Assembly (NCBI GenBank): GCA_019753285.1
Contig: JAIELD010000002.1
Location: forward strand, 1-64,000
DNA from: Beijerinckiaceae bacterium
GTDB lineage: Bacteria > Pseudomonadota > Alphaproteobacteria > Rhizobiales > Beijerinckiaceae
DNA length: 64,000 nucleotides
Reading direction: 5' to 3'
The notes beneath the pieces were generated by a model, which saw nothing but the letters and a program-made list of their open reading frames with translations, was not told the origin of the DNA and searched no databases. A program made the position numbers and the translations under genes. Below, one piece after another: positions 47,571-57,056 of this stretch; within the stretch, counting starts at the first letter, position 1, and each line of letters opens with the position of its first letter.

Positions 47571-49142
47571 TCATTTCTTCTTCAGCCCGAATGGAAATCC
47601 GCCGCCGGGCTTGGGTCCGCCCAATCCGGGCAGGCCCCCGAGCCCCGGCAGCTTTGGCCCGCCTCCGCCGGGAAGGCCCGGAAAGTTCGGCGGCAATTTG
47701 GGCAGATTGCCGCCCATCTGCTTCTGCATTTCCTCGAGCTTGGCGGGGTCGATCTGCGGCATGCCACCACCCATCATGCCGCCAAGGCCGCCTCCGCCGC
47801 CGAGGCCCATCATGCCGGCCATCTTCGAGAGCATCCCGCCCTTGTTCTTCGACATCATCTTCATCATGTCGGCCATCTGGCGGTGCATCTTCATCAGCTT
47901 GTTGATTTCTTCGGCGTTGCTGCCGGAGCCTGACGCGATGCGCTTCTTTCGGCTGTTCTTGAGGAGGTCCGGGTTGCGGCGCTCCTGCGGCGTCATCGAG
48001 GAGATGATGGCGAGCTGGCGCTTGACGACGCGGTCGTCGATCTTGGCGTTGGCGAGCTGGTCCTTCATCTTGCCCATGCCGGGCATCATGCCCATCATGG
48101 AGGAGAGCCCGCCCATCTTCTCAAGCTGCTTTAATTGCGCGGCGAGGTCGTTCATGTCGAACTGACCCTTCGCCATTTTCTCGGCGAGCCGCATCGCGGC
48201 TTCCTGGTCGACGTTCTGCGTCGCCTTTTCGACGAGCGAAACGATATCGCCCATGCCGAGGATGCGGTTGGCAATGCGCTCCGGGTGGAAATCCTCCAGC
48301 GCATCGACCTTTTCGCCGACGCCGATCAGCTTGATCGGCTTGCCGGTGACCGCGCGCATCGAGAGCGCCGCGCCGCCGCGCCCGTCGCCGTCGACGCGTG
48401 TCAGCACGATGCCGGTGATACCGATCCGTCCGTCGAAGGCCTTTGCCGTGTTGACCGCGTCCTGACCGGTCAGTGCATCGGCGACGAGCAGCACTTCATG
48501 AGGATTGGTCGCGGCTTTCACCTCGGTGACCTCGGCCATCAGCGCCTCGTCGACCGTGGTGCGGCCGGCGGTGTCGAGCATCACGACGTCGTAGCCGCCG
48601 AGCCTGGCGGCCTCATGCGCGCGCCGCGCGATCTGGAGGGCACTCTGGCCGGCGACGATCGGCAGCGTATCGACGCCGACCTGTTTGCCGAGGATGGCGA
48701 GCTGCTCCATCGCGGCCGGGCGGCGCGTGTCGAGCGAGGCGAGCAGCACCTTCTTGCGATATTGGTCGGTGAGGCGCTTGGCGATCTTGCCCGTCGTCGT
48801 CGTCTTGCCGGAGCCTTGCAGGCCGACCATGAGGATCGCGACCGGCGGCACCGCATTGAGGTCGATCGGCTGGGCGTCGGAGCCCAGCATCTCGACGAGG
48901 CAGTCATTGACGATCTTGACGACCATCTGGCCGGGCTTGACGGATTTGACGATCTGCGCCCCGACAGCCCGCTCGCGCACCTTGTCGGTGAAGCTTTTCA
49001 CGACATCGAGCGCCACGTCCGCCTCGAGCAGCGCGCGGCGCACCTCGCGCATCGCCTCGCCGACATCGGCCTCGGAGAGAGCGCCGCGCCGGGTCAGCGT
49101 ATCGAGAATTCCCGATAATCTGCTCGAGAGGCCGTCAAACAT
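47571..49142 (-). CDS. ffh: Signal recognition particle protein Ffh
   Basis: 523 residues. N domain, then the SRP GTPase G domain with G1 GLQGSGKT (107-114), DTAGR and a TRVDG guanine-specificity motif, and the Met-rich M domain (about 330-450). The C-terminus is a Gly/Pro/Met-rich tail (MMGLGGGGGLGGMMGGG and LPPNFPGLPGGGG). With 4.5S RNA it brings signal-bearing ribosomes to FtsY, whose gene is at 55.9 kb. First gene of the ffh-rpsP-rimM-trmD-rplS cluster. Confidence 0.97.
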   Translation of the reverse strand: MFDGLSSRLSGILDTLTRRGALSEADVGEAMREVRRALLEADVALDVVKSFTDKVRERAVGAQIVKSVKPGQMVVKIVNDCLVEMLGSDAQPIDLNAVPPVAILMVGLQGSGKTTTTGKIAKRLTDQYRKKVLLASLDTRRPAAMEQLAILGKQVGVDTLPIVAGQSALQIARRAHEAARLGGYDVVMLDTAGRTTVDEALMAEVTEVKAATNPHEVLLVADALTGQDAVNTAKAFDGRIGITGIVLTRVDGDGRGGAALSMRAVTGKPIKLIGVGEKVDALEDFHPERIANRILGMGDIVSLVEKATQNVDQEAAMRLAEKMAKGQFDMNDLAAQLKQLEKMGGLSSMMGMMPGMGKMKDQLANAKIDDRVVKRQLAIISSMTPQERRNPDLLKNSRKKRIASGSGSNAEEINKLMKMHRQMADMMKMMSKNKGGMLSKMAGMMGLGGGGGLGGMMGGGMPQIDPAKLEEMQKQMGGNLPKLPPNFPGLPGGGGPKLPGLGGLPGLGGPKPGGGFPFGLKKK

Positions 49143-49522
49143 GGATCAATCCCGTTATCATCAGTCGCGTGTCGTCCGGTCTCGCATGAGGCCCAAACGG
49201 TTCAGCGCCCGAGGGCGCAAACGCGCTGTCGGACGTTGACCTCCGGGGTCCAGCCCCGGTCGGTGTCTCAAGTGGCAATCACCTGTCAGATGAGAGCGCG
49301 CGTCTTAGCGCGAACGCGCCGGAGCGTCAACGTGTTCGCATGGCTCCTGCAAGGATGCCTTCTGACGAAGCCTCGCGCGCTAAGGGCGGGCATCGACGAA
49401 ACGGCTCTTTCCATCGGCCATGCGCTATGCGACCGTCTTGAATGGCGATATCTGTCGCCTGACCTGCAACGGCCATTCTGTGGCGCCGATGGGGTTTTGC
49501 TGATCATCGTACCGAGCGAGTG
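49143..49522. other. Intergenic region upstream of ffh and the DUF1176-like gene
   Basis: 380 bases without a supported gene. It must carry the divergent promoters. The only structure I see is a small palindrome GCGCC-cgag-GGCGC at 49205-49218. Short open frames here show no conserved-looking protein. Confidence 0.4.
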
Positions 49523-50620
49523 ATGCCTTCCGCAATGGGTTCAAGACCAGCCGCGTTTCTGCCGTCCCTGATGGGCATCGGCCTTGCCGTCATCTGCTCT
49601 GCCGGGGCGACGAGAGCGCAGACGTCTCCCGTCGCGCAGCCCGAAATCGACCTGAAGCTCTTCGCCAAGGCGGAGGTCGACCGCACGAAAGGCTGCACGG
49701 TCGCTCTCTGGCAAGGCAATCGCGATCCCGAGAAGGATCAATTCGCGTTCTTGTTCATCGAGCAGCTCACCGGGAAGAGCAATAACCGCCAGCCGGCACG
49801 CATCAAGGTCAGCGCGCAGACGATGACCCTGCAGCGCGTCGCGGCAGGCGGCAAGACGAACGGCTATGGCCTCCACGAGTATCAGCTCTACAAGCTCGGC
49901 GGCGAAGACGGCTTCGTCATTCTCGATCTGAAGCTGGGCGAGCTGGAAGGCGAGGCGGTCGCGGTCGAGGACGGCGCCATGACCGTCGTCATGCGCGGCA
50001 GGCAGACATTCCGCGCCAGCGTCAAGGGAGGCGCAGGCTGCTGGTCCGCGCCATTGCCCGATGCGCCGGCGAAGGCCGCCCCGCAGCCGGGGAAAAAGGC
50101 GGCGTCGGATGGGGCTGCCGCGCTCTCCGCCGGCGGCGTCTTCGTCAAATACGATGTTCGGGCCAGCCAGGTTCCGAATTCCGTCCTTCAGGCGGCAATC
50201 AAGACACACAAATGCGAGCCGGAGGTGATGAAGACGGGGATCACCGGTTTCCAGATGTCGGAAGAATCGGCCATCTGGGACATACCGTGCCAGCGGTTCG
50301 CCTATCAAGGCTCCTCCGTCTTCGCGCGCGTCTACCTGCCTGATCCGGCGAGCAATTTGAGCTTTCTGTCGTTCCAGTCGCCCAAAGGCAAGAAACGCAG
50401 CACCGATTCCGGCCTCCTTATCGATCCGGTCTGGAACGTGAAGGCCCGCACGGTCACGAGCGCCTCGCTCGGCCGCGCCGCCGGCGATTGCGGAACGCTG
50501 GAGACGCATCGCGTGACGGCCGAGGGCCGCTTCGAACTGGTCGAATACCGCGAAAAGGAAAGCTGCGACGGCAAGGCTCTGCCGCCCGAGCAGTTTCCGC
50601 TCGTCTTTCGTCTCAAATGA
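49523..50620 (+). CDS. Exported protein with DUF1176-like C-terminal part
   Basis: 365 residues from ATG 49523 (a GTG lies immediately before). Signal peptide to about residue 33 (SAGATRAQ). The first half resembles invasion-associated IalB-like or similar exported folds only loosely. The C-terminal part (KYDVRASQVPNSVLQAAIK to ASLGRAAGDCGTLETHRVTAEGRFELVEYREKESC) has the late Cys-Gly/Cys pattern of DUF1176, a periplasmic family of unknown role. Five cysteines suggest disulfides. It is followed 58 bp later by another small exported protein on the same strand. Confidence 0.65.
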   Translation: MPSAMGSRPAAFLPSLMGIGLAVICSAGATRAQTSPVAQPEIDLKLFAKAEVDRTKGCTVALWQGNRDPEKDQFAFLFIEQLTGKSNNRQPARIKVSAQTMTLQRVAAGGKTNGYGLHEYQLYKLGGEDGFVILDLKLGELEGEAVAVEDGAMTVVMRGRQTFRASVKGGAGCWSAPLPDAPAKAAPQPGKKAASDGAAALSAGGVFVKYDVRASQVPNSVLQAAIKTHKCEPEVMKTGITGFQMSEESAIWDIPCQRFAYQGSSVFARVYLPDPASNLSFLSFQSPKGKKRSTDSGLLIDPVWNVKARTVTSASLGRAAGDCGTLETHRVTAEGRFELVEYREKESCDGKALPPEQFPLVFRLK

Positions 50621-50678
50621 AGACGAAGGCCGCAACAACAGCCGGTGCATGTTGTCGCCGCGAATGGAGACCGCCGTC

Positions 50679-51005
50679 ATGACCGTCGCCAGATCGGTAT
50701 CCGGCGTTCTTGCGCTCCTCCTGTTCAATCTCACAGGCACCGTAGCGAGCGCCGACATGACGAGCGACTGTGAGCGCCACGCGATCGCCATGAGCCGCAA
50801 GCATGGCGGTGACCTCCGCAAGATCGAGATCGAGCGCAAGGACTTTCCGATCGAGGATCGTTACGACGACAAGGTCGGCAGCCAGCCGGTTTCGACCGAG
50901 CTCAAGGGCATCGTAAAGCTGACGACGGCGGCGGGCATGAGGCAAAGCCGCTATATCTGCCTGCATGACGGCAAGAAGGCGGTCTATTTCGGCTGGGTGG
51001 ACTGA
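50679..51005 (+). CDS. Small exported protein of unknown function
   Basis: 108 residues from ATG 50679, with a GGAGA site about 9 nt upstream; ATGs at 50649 and 50664 are alternatives without such a site. A signal peptide (VARSVSGVLALLLFNLTGTVASAD) precedes a mature part of about 80 residues with two cysteines (near DCERHA and YICLHDG), likely a disulfide. No family recognised. Its last 22 bp overlap the end of the convergent MFS gene. Confidence 0.65.
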   Translation: MTVARSVSGVLALLLFNLTGTVASADMTSDCERHAIAMSRKHGGDLRKIEIERKDFPIEDRYDDKVGSQPVSTELKGIVKLTTAAGMRQSRYICLHDGKKAVYFGWVD

Positions 51006-52288
51006 TCGCTCGGGCCGCCGGCCGAGCGGCGCACCAGAACCACGATCGAGGCCGAGGCGGCGAACGAGCCGAGCGCGAACAGGACGAGGATAACAAGCGA
51101 CGTCTTGACGCCGAACGCCCCCGAGACGACCGAAAACACGAAAGGAGCGGCGGCGGCCGCCACGAGACGGATGGCGGTGAGCCGTCCGAGCCGCGCGCCA
51201 TAGCCCGCATAGCCGAACAGGAGCAGCGGCAGCGTGCCCTGGACGATGCTGTTCAGTCCGGTCGACAGGCCAAACACGATGGCGAAGCCGAGCACGCCGC
51301 CGAGCATCGGCGCGCTGGCGATGAGGATGACCAGCGCCGTGGGCAAAAGCCCGCAGGAAATGAGCGCGAGGTTCGACGCCGGGAAATCCTTGCCGAACAG
51401 CATGGTGATCAGCCGGCTCATCACCTGGGCCGGGCCGAAGATCGAGCTGACCCAGAGCGCCGCGAGGCCGAGCTCCAGCTCGTTCAGGATCGGCAGCATG
51501 TGGATGAGCATCGAGGAGTTGACGAAGCTGAACAGCGTCAGCGTCAGCACCGTCATTTGAAAGGCGAGCCGCCGCCGCTCGGGCGCGATCACGCCGGTGG
51601 CGAGCGCGCTTCTGTCGGGCTGTTCGCTCGCCTCGTCGGGTTCTGCCGCCGGCAGGCTGACACCAGGCCGCGTGAAGCGCGCGAGCCAGGCATGCAGCGG
51701 CGCGCAGAGAACGAGATTGGCGGCCGCGAAGATGAGATAGACCTGTCGCCAGGGCAGATGCAGGCCGAGCCAGGCCGTCATCGGCCAGAACAGCGTGGAG
51801 GAGAAGCCCGCGATGAGGGTGAGATAGGTGATGTTGCGCTTCGCCTCGCGTGGCGCGATCTGCACGAGCGCGGCGAAGGCAAGGCTGTATTGCACGAAGG
51901 AGGAGGCGATTCCGGCGACCGCCAACGCCGCGATATAGGCGAATGTGTCCGGCGCGAGCGCGCAGGCCGCAAGCGCCACCGCCGAGGCAAGCGAGCCGAG
52001 CGACATGAGCCGTCCCGCACCATGCCGGTCCGCAAGCCGTCCCGCCGCTGGCGCGACGAGCCCGCCCGCGAGGAACGAGAGCGAAAGTGCGCCGAACGCC
52101 CATTCCTTCGTCCATGCGAAATCCTGAGACAGGAGTGGCGCGAGAACGCCGAGGCCGTAGTAGAGCGTGCCGTATCCGGTGATCTGCGTGAGCCCAAGCG
52201 CGATGACGATGAGCCGGAGATCCGGCGCGTTCGATCGCGGAGCAGGGAGCGGTCCCGATGCCGTGTCGGATGTCAACGGGAGGCTCAT
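50984..52288 (-). CDS. Major facilitator superfamily transporter
   Basis: 434 residues with about twelve hydrophobic segments. The loop 2-3 motif is visible as GRLADRHGAGRL, and the N-terminus LTQITGYGTLYYGLGVLAPLLS resembles the OFA/MCT-like branch of the MFS. The substrate is unknown, perhaps an organic anion. It is convergent with the small exported gene and overlaps it by 22 bp. No regulator is adjacent. Confidence 0.88.
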   Translation of the reverse strand: MSLPLTSDTASGPLPAPRSNAPDLRLIVIALGLTQITGYGTLYYGLGVLAPLLSQDFAWTKEWAFGALSLSFLAGGLVAPAAGRLADRHGAGRLMSLGSLASAVALAACALAPDTFAYIAALAVAGIASSFVQYSLAFAALVQIAPREAKRNITYLTLIAGFSSTLFWPMTAWLGLHLPWRQVYLIFAAANLVLCAPLHAWLARFTRPGVSLPAAEPDEASEQPDRSALATGVIAPERRRLAFQMTVLTLTLFSFVNSSMLIHMLPILNELELGLAALWVSSIFGPAQVMSRLITMLFGKDFPASNLALISCGLLPTALVILIASAPMLGGVLGFAIVFGLSTGLNSIVQGTLPLLLFGYAGYGARLGRLTAIRLVAAAAAPFVFSVVSGAFGVKTSLVILVLFALGSFAASASIVVLVRRSAGGPSDQSTQPK

Positions 52289-52366
52289 GGCGAGATAGAA
52301 ACTCGAAGGCGGGCGTGCCTCGATCCCGAATCGCTGGCCGATCCGGACGAGGCTGTTCAGCTCAGT

Positions 52367-53311
52367 CTACTCCCTCAGGTAATAAATGAACATCTGGAGC
52401 GAGGCGTCGTTCGCATCTTTGGGGTCGGTCAGGAATTCCTCGATCGCATAGGGCCGGGCCTTGATGTCGCGCTCCTCGATATAGGCCTCGATCGATTCGT
52501 AGACATAGGTGTTGTCTTCATAAGCGCCGGCATATTTGAAGCGGATCGCCTGGCCTGAGGGAGACTGGCCGAAGCGCAGGCCCGGTATAGGCGGGGTGGT
52601 CGCGGTGTTCTCGACCGGCAGCATCGCCTGAAACTTGAATGTCTTGTCGTCGGTGAGGTCGATCACCGCGAACGGACGCCCGGTGATGACGACGCCGGCC
52701 TTGCGCGCCTCTTCGCCCAGCCGGTTGAGCGCCGCGACGAGCGCCGGAAACGCGTCCTCGTTCGAGGCCTCCGCCTGCAGGATCAGCACCGATCGGGGTT
52801 CGATCACGAGTTCGATGAGATCGGGCTCGTTGCTGAGGTCGCGCGGCGGCGCCCCCGAGGTGATTTGCCCGCCGGGCTGCGGCAGCGCGGCAGCCGGTGG
52901 CGGCGCAGGTGGTGTTTGCGGAAGCGCCTGCTGTGGCGCGGGCGGCGTCGCCGGGGTCGGTGCGGCCTCGGCCGGCGCGGCTGGAACCGAACCCGTCGGC
53001 GGGGTCACTGGCGCTCCGCCGGCCGTGCCCGAGGGTGGCGGCGACGACGGCAATGGGGCGGCGGCGGCAGGCGGCGCGGGAACGGTCGGGACAGGCGCAG
53101 ATGCGCCGGGTGGAGGCGGCAGCGGCGCGCTCTCGACCGGGGCTGGCGGGGCGACGCTCTGGGCGAGGATGATGCCCAAGGGCGTCGCCGCGGCCGGGCT
53201 CGCCGAAATGCCGGCCGCAATCAGCGATGCGCCAAGGCGGGCGATGACTAGCCTGCGCCAGCCGCCCGCAATGGCCTGCCGGGATGGCCTTTCGCTCCGC
53301 ATGCTCTGCAT
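52367..53311 (-). CDS. Exported protein with Pro/Ala-rich linker and GyrI-like domain
   Basis: 314 residues from ATG 53311 (a GTG at 53338 and an ATG at 53302 are alternatives). A signal peptide ends near ASPAAA; about 110 residues of almost pure Pro/Ala/Gly/Ser follow (PPPPGASAPVPTVPAPPAAA-like), then a globular C-terminal domain of about 155 residues (LVIEPRSVLILQ... GRPFAVID... FKYAGAYEDNTYVYESIEAYIEE... EEFLTDP) that matches the GyrI-like/AraC effector-binding fold. Such domains usually bind small molecules in cytosolic regulators; here the domain appears to be periplasmic. It is 55 bp downstream of the phytase-like gene. Confidence 0.7.
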   Translation of the reverse strand: MQSMRSERPSRQAIAGGWRRLVIARLGASLIAAGISASPAAATPLGIILAQSVAPPAPVESAPLPPPPGASAPVPTVPAPPAAAAPLPSSPPPSGTAGGAPVTPPTGSVPAAPAEAAPTPATPPAPQQALPQTPPAPPPAAALPQPGGQITSGAPPRDLSNEPDLIELVIEPRSVLILQAEASNEDAFPALVAALNRLGEEARKAGVVITGRPFAVIDLTDDKTFKFQAMLPVENTATTPPIPGLRFGQSPSGQAIRFKYAGAYEDNTYVYESIEAYIEERDIKARPYAIEEFLTDPKDANDASLQMFIYYLRE

Positions 53312-53365
53312 CAGGTGATCCGCTCCATGGTGTTTCACTTCTGTTTCATGCTTGTTGCCGCGATG

Positions 53366-54760
53366 CTATCGGAGCACCGGCTCGGGGAAGGTGAGGCGGA
53401 ACATGCGCAGACGCTCGCCGTCCAGCCCGAATGCATTGTTGGTGATGAGCATCAACGCCTGATCGGACATTTTTGCGACGCCTTCGATGTGATCGAAGAT
53501 TTTGGCAGATTCGCCATCGCCGAAACGGTCGCTGTCGAACAGCAGCGTCTTTCTGATCGGCATCATGCCGCTCGCCGCGAACTGCTCGGAGTCGAGCGCC
53601 TCGAAGGCGGGTTCGGTCTGCGGCGCGTCGTAGATCGGCAGGATCGGCGTCGCGGCATCGAGTTCCGCGATCAGGATCCGCAGGGTGCGCGCGACCCGCT
53701 CGACCGCGATCAGCCGGTTGCCCGGCAGGGCGATGATCTCGGCGAGCCGCACGTCTCCCTGATCGCGCGGCTTGCGCGCGACATCGGCGGCGAAAGCCTC
53801 CGGCGGGTCGAGGCGGTAGGAATACTCCGCGCCGCTCGTCTGGGTCGACAGGTCGAAGGTGAGGACGCGCAGGAACGGGCTTGTCGCGGCGCTTTTGTCC
53901 TCGGGGCTCGCCGGAGCTCGCAGTGCCATGACGAGCGTGCGTTCATCCGGCGAAAGGGTGAGGCAGGCATAGGCCGCATTGGCGAGCGTGTGCGCGAAGA
54001 TGAGCGGCAGGCCGGGCAGTACGTCGTAATCCGCCTTGGCATAGTCTGTCTCCGTGCCGAGCGGAACGATGCGCGCCATGATCCTGCCATCGGCCGCGAT
54101 GTGCAGCAATGACGGGCCATAGCCCTCGACCACCCAGAACGTGCCGTCGGCAAGTCTCACGAGCCCGCCGGGATTGATGCCCGGCTGCTCAGGCGAAAGA
54201 CGCCTGCCGGTGAGGTCATAGGCGCCGATGCTGTCGTCGGGATCGTCTGCGCTCAGCCCCGAGACCGGCCGGCCGGAGCGATCCTTGATCGGCAGCGTCT
54301 CGGTCACGCGCGCGCCGTTGTCCTCGCCGATCTCGAGCCCGTAGAGCGTCGGCGAGAAGCCGGGCAGGATGGCGATCTCGGCAAGCGGGCTTCCACCGCA
54401 CATCTCGGCCTCGCTGACGCCGATCTGCGTCTTGGCGGTACTGCAGGCGATGAAGGGGCCGCGATCCGACACCGTCCAGAGACGAGCGCCGGCCGCCGGC
54501 GGATGATAGGCCCCCGAGGCGATGTTGACGCCGAGATTGACCGCCCGGCCATTGGGGAAGCTGACGACGCCGAGAGGAAAGGGCGGCAGACCGATGCGCG
54601 TCACGGCGGGAAGGGCGGGAGCCCCGGCTCCCGCAGGCGCTTCCGCTGCAAGGGTCGGCCCATGGCGAAAGCCGGATTCGGCGAAGGCGCATGCGGCGAC
54701 CGCGCATGAGCCGATGAACAGGCCCAGCCGCAACGATGTCCGGAACGAAGACAGGTCCAA
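53366..54760 (-). CDS. Exported phytase-like (esterase-like) beta-propeller protein
   Basis: 464 residues with a signal peptide or anchor (RLGLFIGSCAVAACAFA; VAAC could be a lipobox-like sequence). The propeller-type repeats include GLEIGEDNGARVTETLPIKDR, PGGLVRLADGTFWVVEGYGPSLLHIAADG and FGDGESAKIFDHIEGVAKM, matching the phytase-like PF13449 family. Activity on phytate or esters is not proven for this family. It precedes the GyrI-like gene on the same strand. Confidence 0.8.
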   Translation of the reverse strand: MDLSSFRTSLRLGLFIGSCAVAACAFAESGFRHGPTLAAEAPAGAGAPALPAVTRIGLPPFPLGVVSFPNGRAVNLGVNIASGAYHPPAAGARLWTVSDRGPFIACSTAKTQIGVSEAEMCGGSPLAEIAILPGFSPTLYGLEIGEDNGARVTETLPIKDRSGRPVSGLSADDPDDSIGAYDLTGRRLSPEQPGINPGGLVRLADGTFWVVEGYGPSLLHIAADGRIMARIVPLGTETDYAKADYDVLPGLPLIFAHTLANAAYACLTLSPDERTLVMALRAPASPEDKSAATSPFLRVLTFDLSTQTSGAEYSYRLDPPEAFAADVARKPRDQGDVRLAEIIALPGNRLIAVERVARTLRILIAELDAATPILPIYDAPQTEPAFEALDSEQFAASGMMPIRKTLLFDSDRFGDGESAKIFDHIEGVAKMSDQALMLITNNAFGLDGERLRMFRLTFPEPVLR

Positions 54761-55027
54761 TGTCGTCAGTCACCCAACCGAAGCCGAAAATCCGCCAGCC
54801 TGCCGCTCCATTCGCCAGCCAGATCGGATGTCTAGCAACGATAACGACGCAGCACCAAGACCATATTGTGAAGGAACTTCGGCAAAATGGCATTGAAGAT
54901 TTCATATTTATGATAAAAGGCGCGCCTGCCCGCCCAAGAGCGGGCGGCACGGCGCTGCTTTTGGTGCGCCGCTGGCCTCATTTACAGCCTTGCTATCCAC
55001 AGCCTTGCCGCAGACGGAACCGCCGAC

Positions 55028-55948
55028 GTGCCCGACATCGAACCACGCTCCGCCCGCCAGGCTTTCGACAATCGCGAACTCGAGAACCGGCCGTTCTGGA
55101 AAATGAACGGGCTCGGCAATGATTTCGTGGTGCTCGACGCGCGGCAGTCGCCGCTCGTTCCCGGCGAGCGCGATGCGCGGCTGATTGCCGACCGGTCGCG
55201 CGGCGTCGGCTGCGATCAGATCATCGTTCTTGAGCCCTCGCGCCGCGCCGATGTCTTCATGCGCATCCTCAATGCGGATGGGAGCGAGGTCGATGCCTGC
55301 GGCAACGCCACGCGCTGTGTCGGAAGCCTTGTCATGGCCGAGACCGGAGCGGCAAGGGCGACGATCGAGACGAGCGCTGGCCTCCTTCTGGCCGAGCAGG
55401 GCGACGAGCCGCACAGCGTGGCGGTCGATATGGGGCGGCCGCGGCTCGCCTGGCATGAGATACCGCTTGCGCTTCAAGTCGCCGATACGGCGACCGTGCC
55501 GTTCGGTTCCTCGCAGCTCGGCGTCGCGCTACCGCCGGTCTTCTCGGCCGTCAGCATGGGCAATCCGCATGCGGTCTTCTTCGTCGAGGATGTGGAGGCT
55601 CACGAGCTTTCCCGCATCGGTCCCATTCTCGAGCACGCCCCGCTCTTTCCCCAACGCGCCAACATCTCGCTGGTCGAGGTGCTGTCCCGCACCCATCTGC
55701 GCCAGAAGGTATGGGAGCGCGGCGCGGGCCTCACGCTCGCCTGCGGAACCGGCGCCTGTGCCGCTGCGGTCGCCGCCATCCGCGCGGGGCTCGCCGATCC
55801 GCGCCTCACCGTGTCGCTGCCCGGCGGCGACCTCACGATCGAATGGCGCGCTGACGGCCATGTGGTGATGACCGGTGCGGCGAGCCTCGATTATCAGGGC
55901 CGCCTGTCCTTCGAGCCGGGGACCACCTCGATGCGGAAGGCCGGCTGA
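55028..55948 (+). CDS. dapF: Diaminopimelate epimerase
   Basis: 306 residues from GTG 55028. The two catalytic cysteines are C91 in DACGNATR and C239 in LACGTGACAAA, and FWKMNGLGNDFVVLDAR is the N-terminal family motif. It interconverts LL- and meso-diaminopimelate, feeding peptidoglycan and LysA. Its stop overlaps the ftsY start by one nucleotide. Many relatives have a MiaB-like gene (mtaB) between dapF and ftsY; it is absent here. Confidence 0.96.
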   Translation: MPDIEPRSARQAFDNRELENRPFWKMNGLGNDFVVLDARQSPLVPGERDARLIADRSRGVGCDQIIVLEPSRRADVFMRILNADGSEVDACGNATRCVGSLVMAETGAARATIETSAGLLLAEQGDEPHSVAVDMGRPRLAWHEIPLALQVADTATVPFGSSQLGVALPPVFSAVSMGNPHAVFFVEDVEAHELSRIGPILEHAPLFPQRANISLVEVLSRTHLRQKVWERGAGLTLACGTGACAAAVAAIRAGLADPRLTVSLPGGDLTIEWRADGHVVMTGAASLDYQGRLSFEPGTTSMRKAG

Positions 55949-57030
55949 TGGCTGAAGAGAAGAAGGGCGGGCTGTTCTCGCGGTTCTTCGGCGCGCCGAA
56001 GCCTGCCGACATGGCTCCGCCACAGGTCGAGCCCGCCATTGCTGGCGAGATCACCGGCAATGCTCCGCAAGCCGAGCCCGCGCCGCAGCCGGAGCCGCCC
56101 GCCAGGGCGAGCTGGTTCGCGCGGCTGCGCCAGGGCTTGTCCCGCACATCCGGCAGCCTCGGCACAGGCATTGCGGACATCTTCACCAAGCGCCGCCTCG
56201 ATGCGGCCATGGTCGACGATCTCGAGGACATCCTGATCCAGGCCGATCTCGGCCTCGACGTGGCGCGGCGCATCTCTCAGGCCGTCGCCAAGGGACGCTA
56301 CGAGCGCGAGCTCGATCCTGCCGAGGTGAAAGGCATCCTTGCCGGCGAGGTCGAAAAAGCGCTTTCCGGCGTGGCGCTGCCGCTTCGGATCGATGCTGCG
56401 CACAAGCCGTTCGTGATGATGATGGTCGGCGTCAACGGCTCGGGCAAGACGACGACCATCGGCAAGCTATCGGCGAAGTTCCAAGCCGAGGGGCGCTCGG
56501 TGATGCTCGCCGCCGGAGACACCTTCCGCGCGGCCGCGGTCGAGCAGTTGAAGGTCTGGGGCCGGCGCACCAACGCCGCCGTTCTGGCGCGCGAGGAGGG
56601 CGCGGACGCAGCCGGCCTCGTCTTCGACGCGATGCGCGGCGCGCAGATCTCCAACACCGACATATTGCTCGTTGACACTGCCGGGCGGCTGCAGAACCGC
56701 GCCGAGTTGATGGGCGAGCTCGAAAAGGTGGTCCGTGTCATGAAGAAGGTCGATCCGACGGCGCCGCATGCGGTGCTGCTGGTGCTCGACGCCACGGTCG
56801 GCCAGAACGCGCTCAGCCAGGTCGAAATCTTCGGCAAGACGGCGGGCGTCACCGGGCTCGTCATGACCAAGCTCGACGGCACGGCGCGCGGCGGCATCCT
56901 CGTCGCGATCGCCGACAGGTTCAAGCTGCCGGTGCATTTCATCGGGGTCGGCGAGGGGGTGGACGACCTCGAACCTTTCGAGGCCAAAGATTTCGCGCGC
57001 GCCATTGCCGGGCTGGACGAGCAGGCGTAA
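55948..57030 (+). CDS. ftsY: Signal recognition particle receptor FtsY
   Basis: 360 residues. A short acidic/proline-rich A domain (about 1-50), NG domain with G1 GVNGSGKT (161-168), DTAGR, TKLDG and the final GVGEGVDDLEPF. It docks Ffh-ribosome complexes at the inner membrane. The ATG overlaps the dapF stop (TGATG), so translation is probably coupled. The short A domain fits alphaproteobacterial FtsY. Confidence 0.97.
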   Translation: MAEEKKGGLFSRFFGAPKPADMAPPQVEPAIAGEITGNAPQAEPAPQPEPPARASWFARLRQGLSRTSGSLGTGIADIFTKRRLDAAMVDDLEDILIQADLGLDVARRISQAVAKGRYERELDPAEVKGILAGEVEKALSGVALPLRIDAAHKPFVMMMVGVNGSGKTTTIGKLSAKFQAEGRSVMLAAGDTFRAAAVEQLKVWGRRTNAAVLAREEGADAAGLVFDAMRGAQISNTDILLVDTAGRLQNRAELMGELEKVVRVMKKVDPTAPHAVLLVLDATVGQNALSQVEIFGKTAGVTGLVMTKLDGTARGGILVAIADRFKLPVHFIGVGEGVDDLEPFEAKDFARAIAGLDEQA

Positions 57031-57056
57031 AAAGCCGCCATGAACGTGATCGAAGC

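Noticed and set aside
54890-54990. AT-rich patch and GCCCGC-loop-GCGGGC hairpin upstream of dapF as a riboswitch
   Set aside because: A lysine riboswitch or other conserved aptamer pattern was not recognisable; a simple promoter region is enough to explain it.
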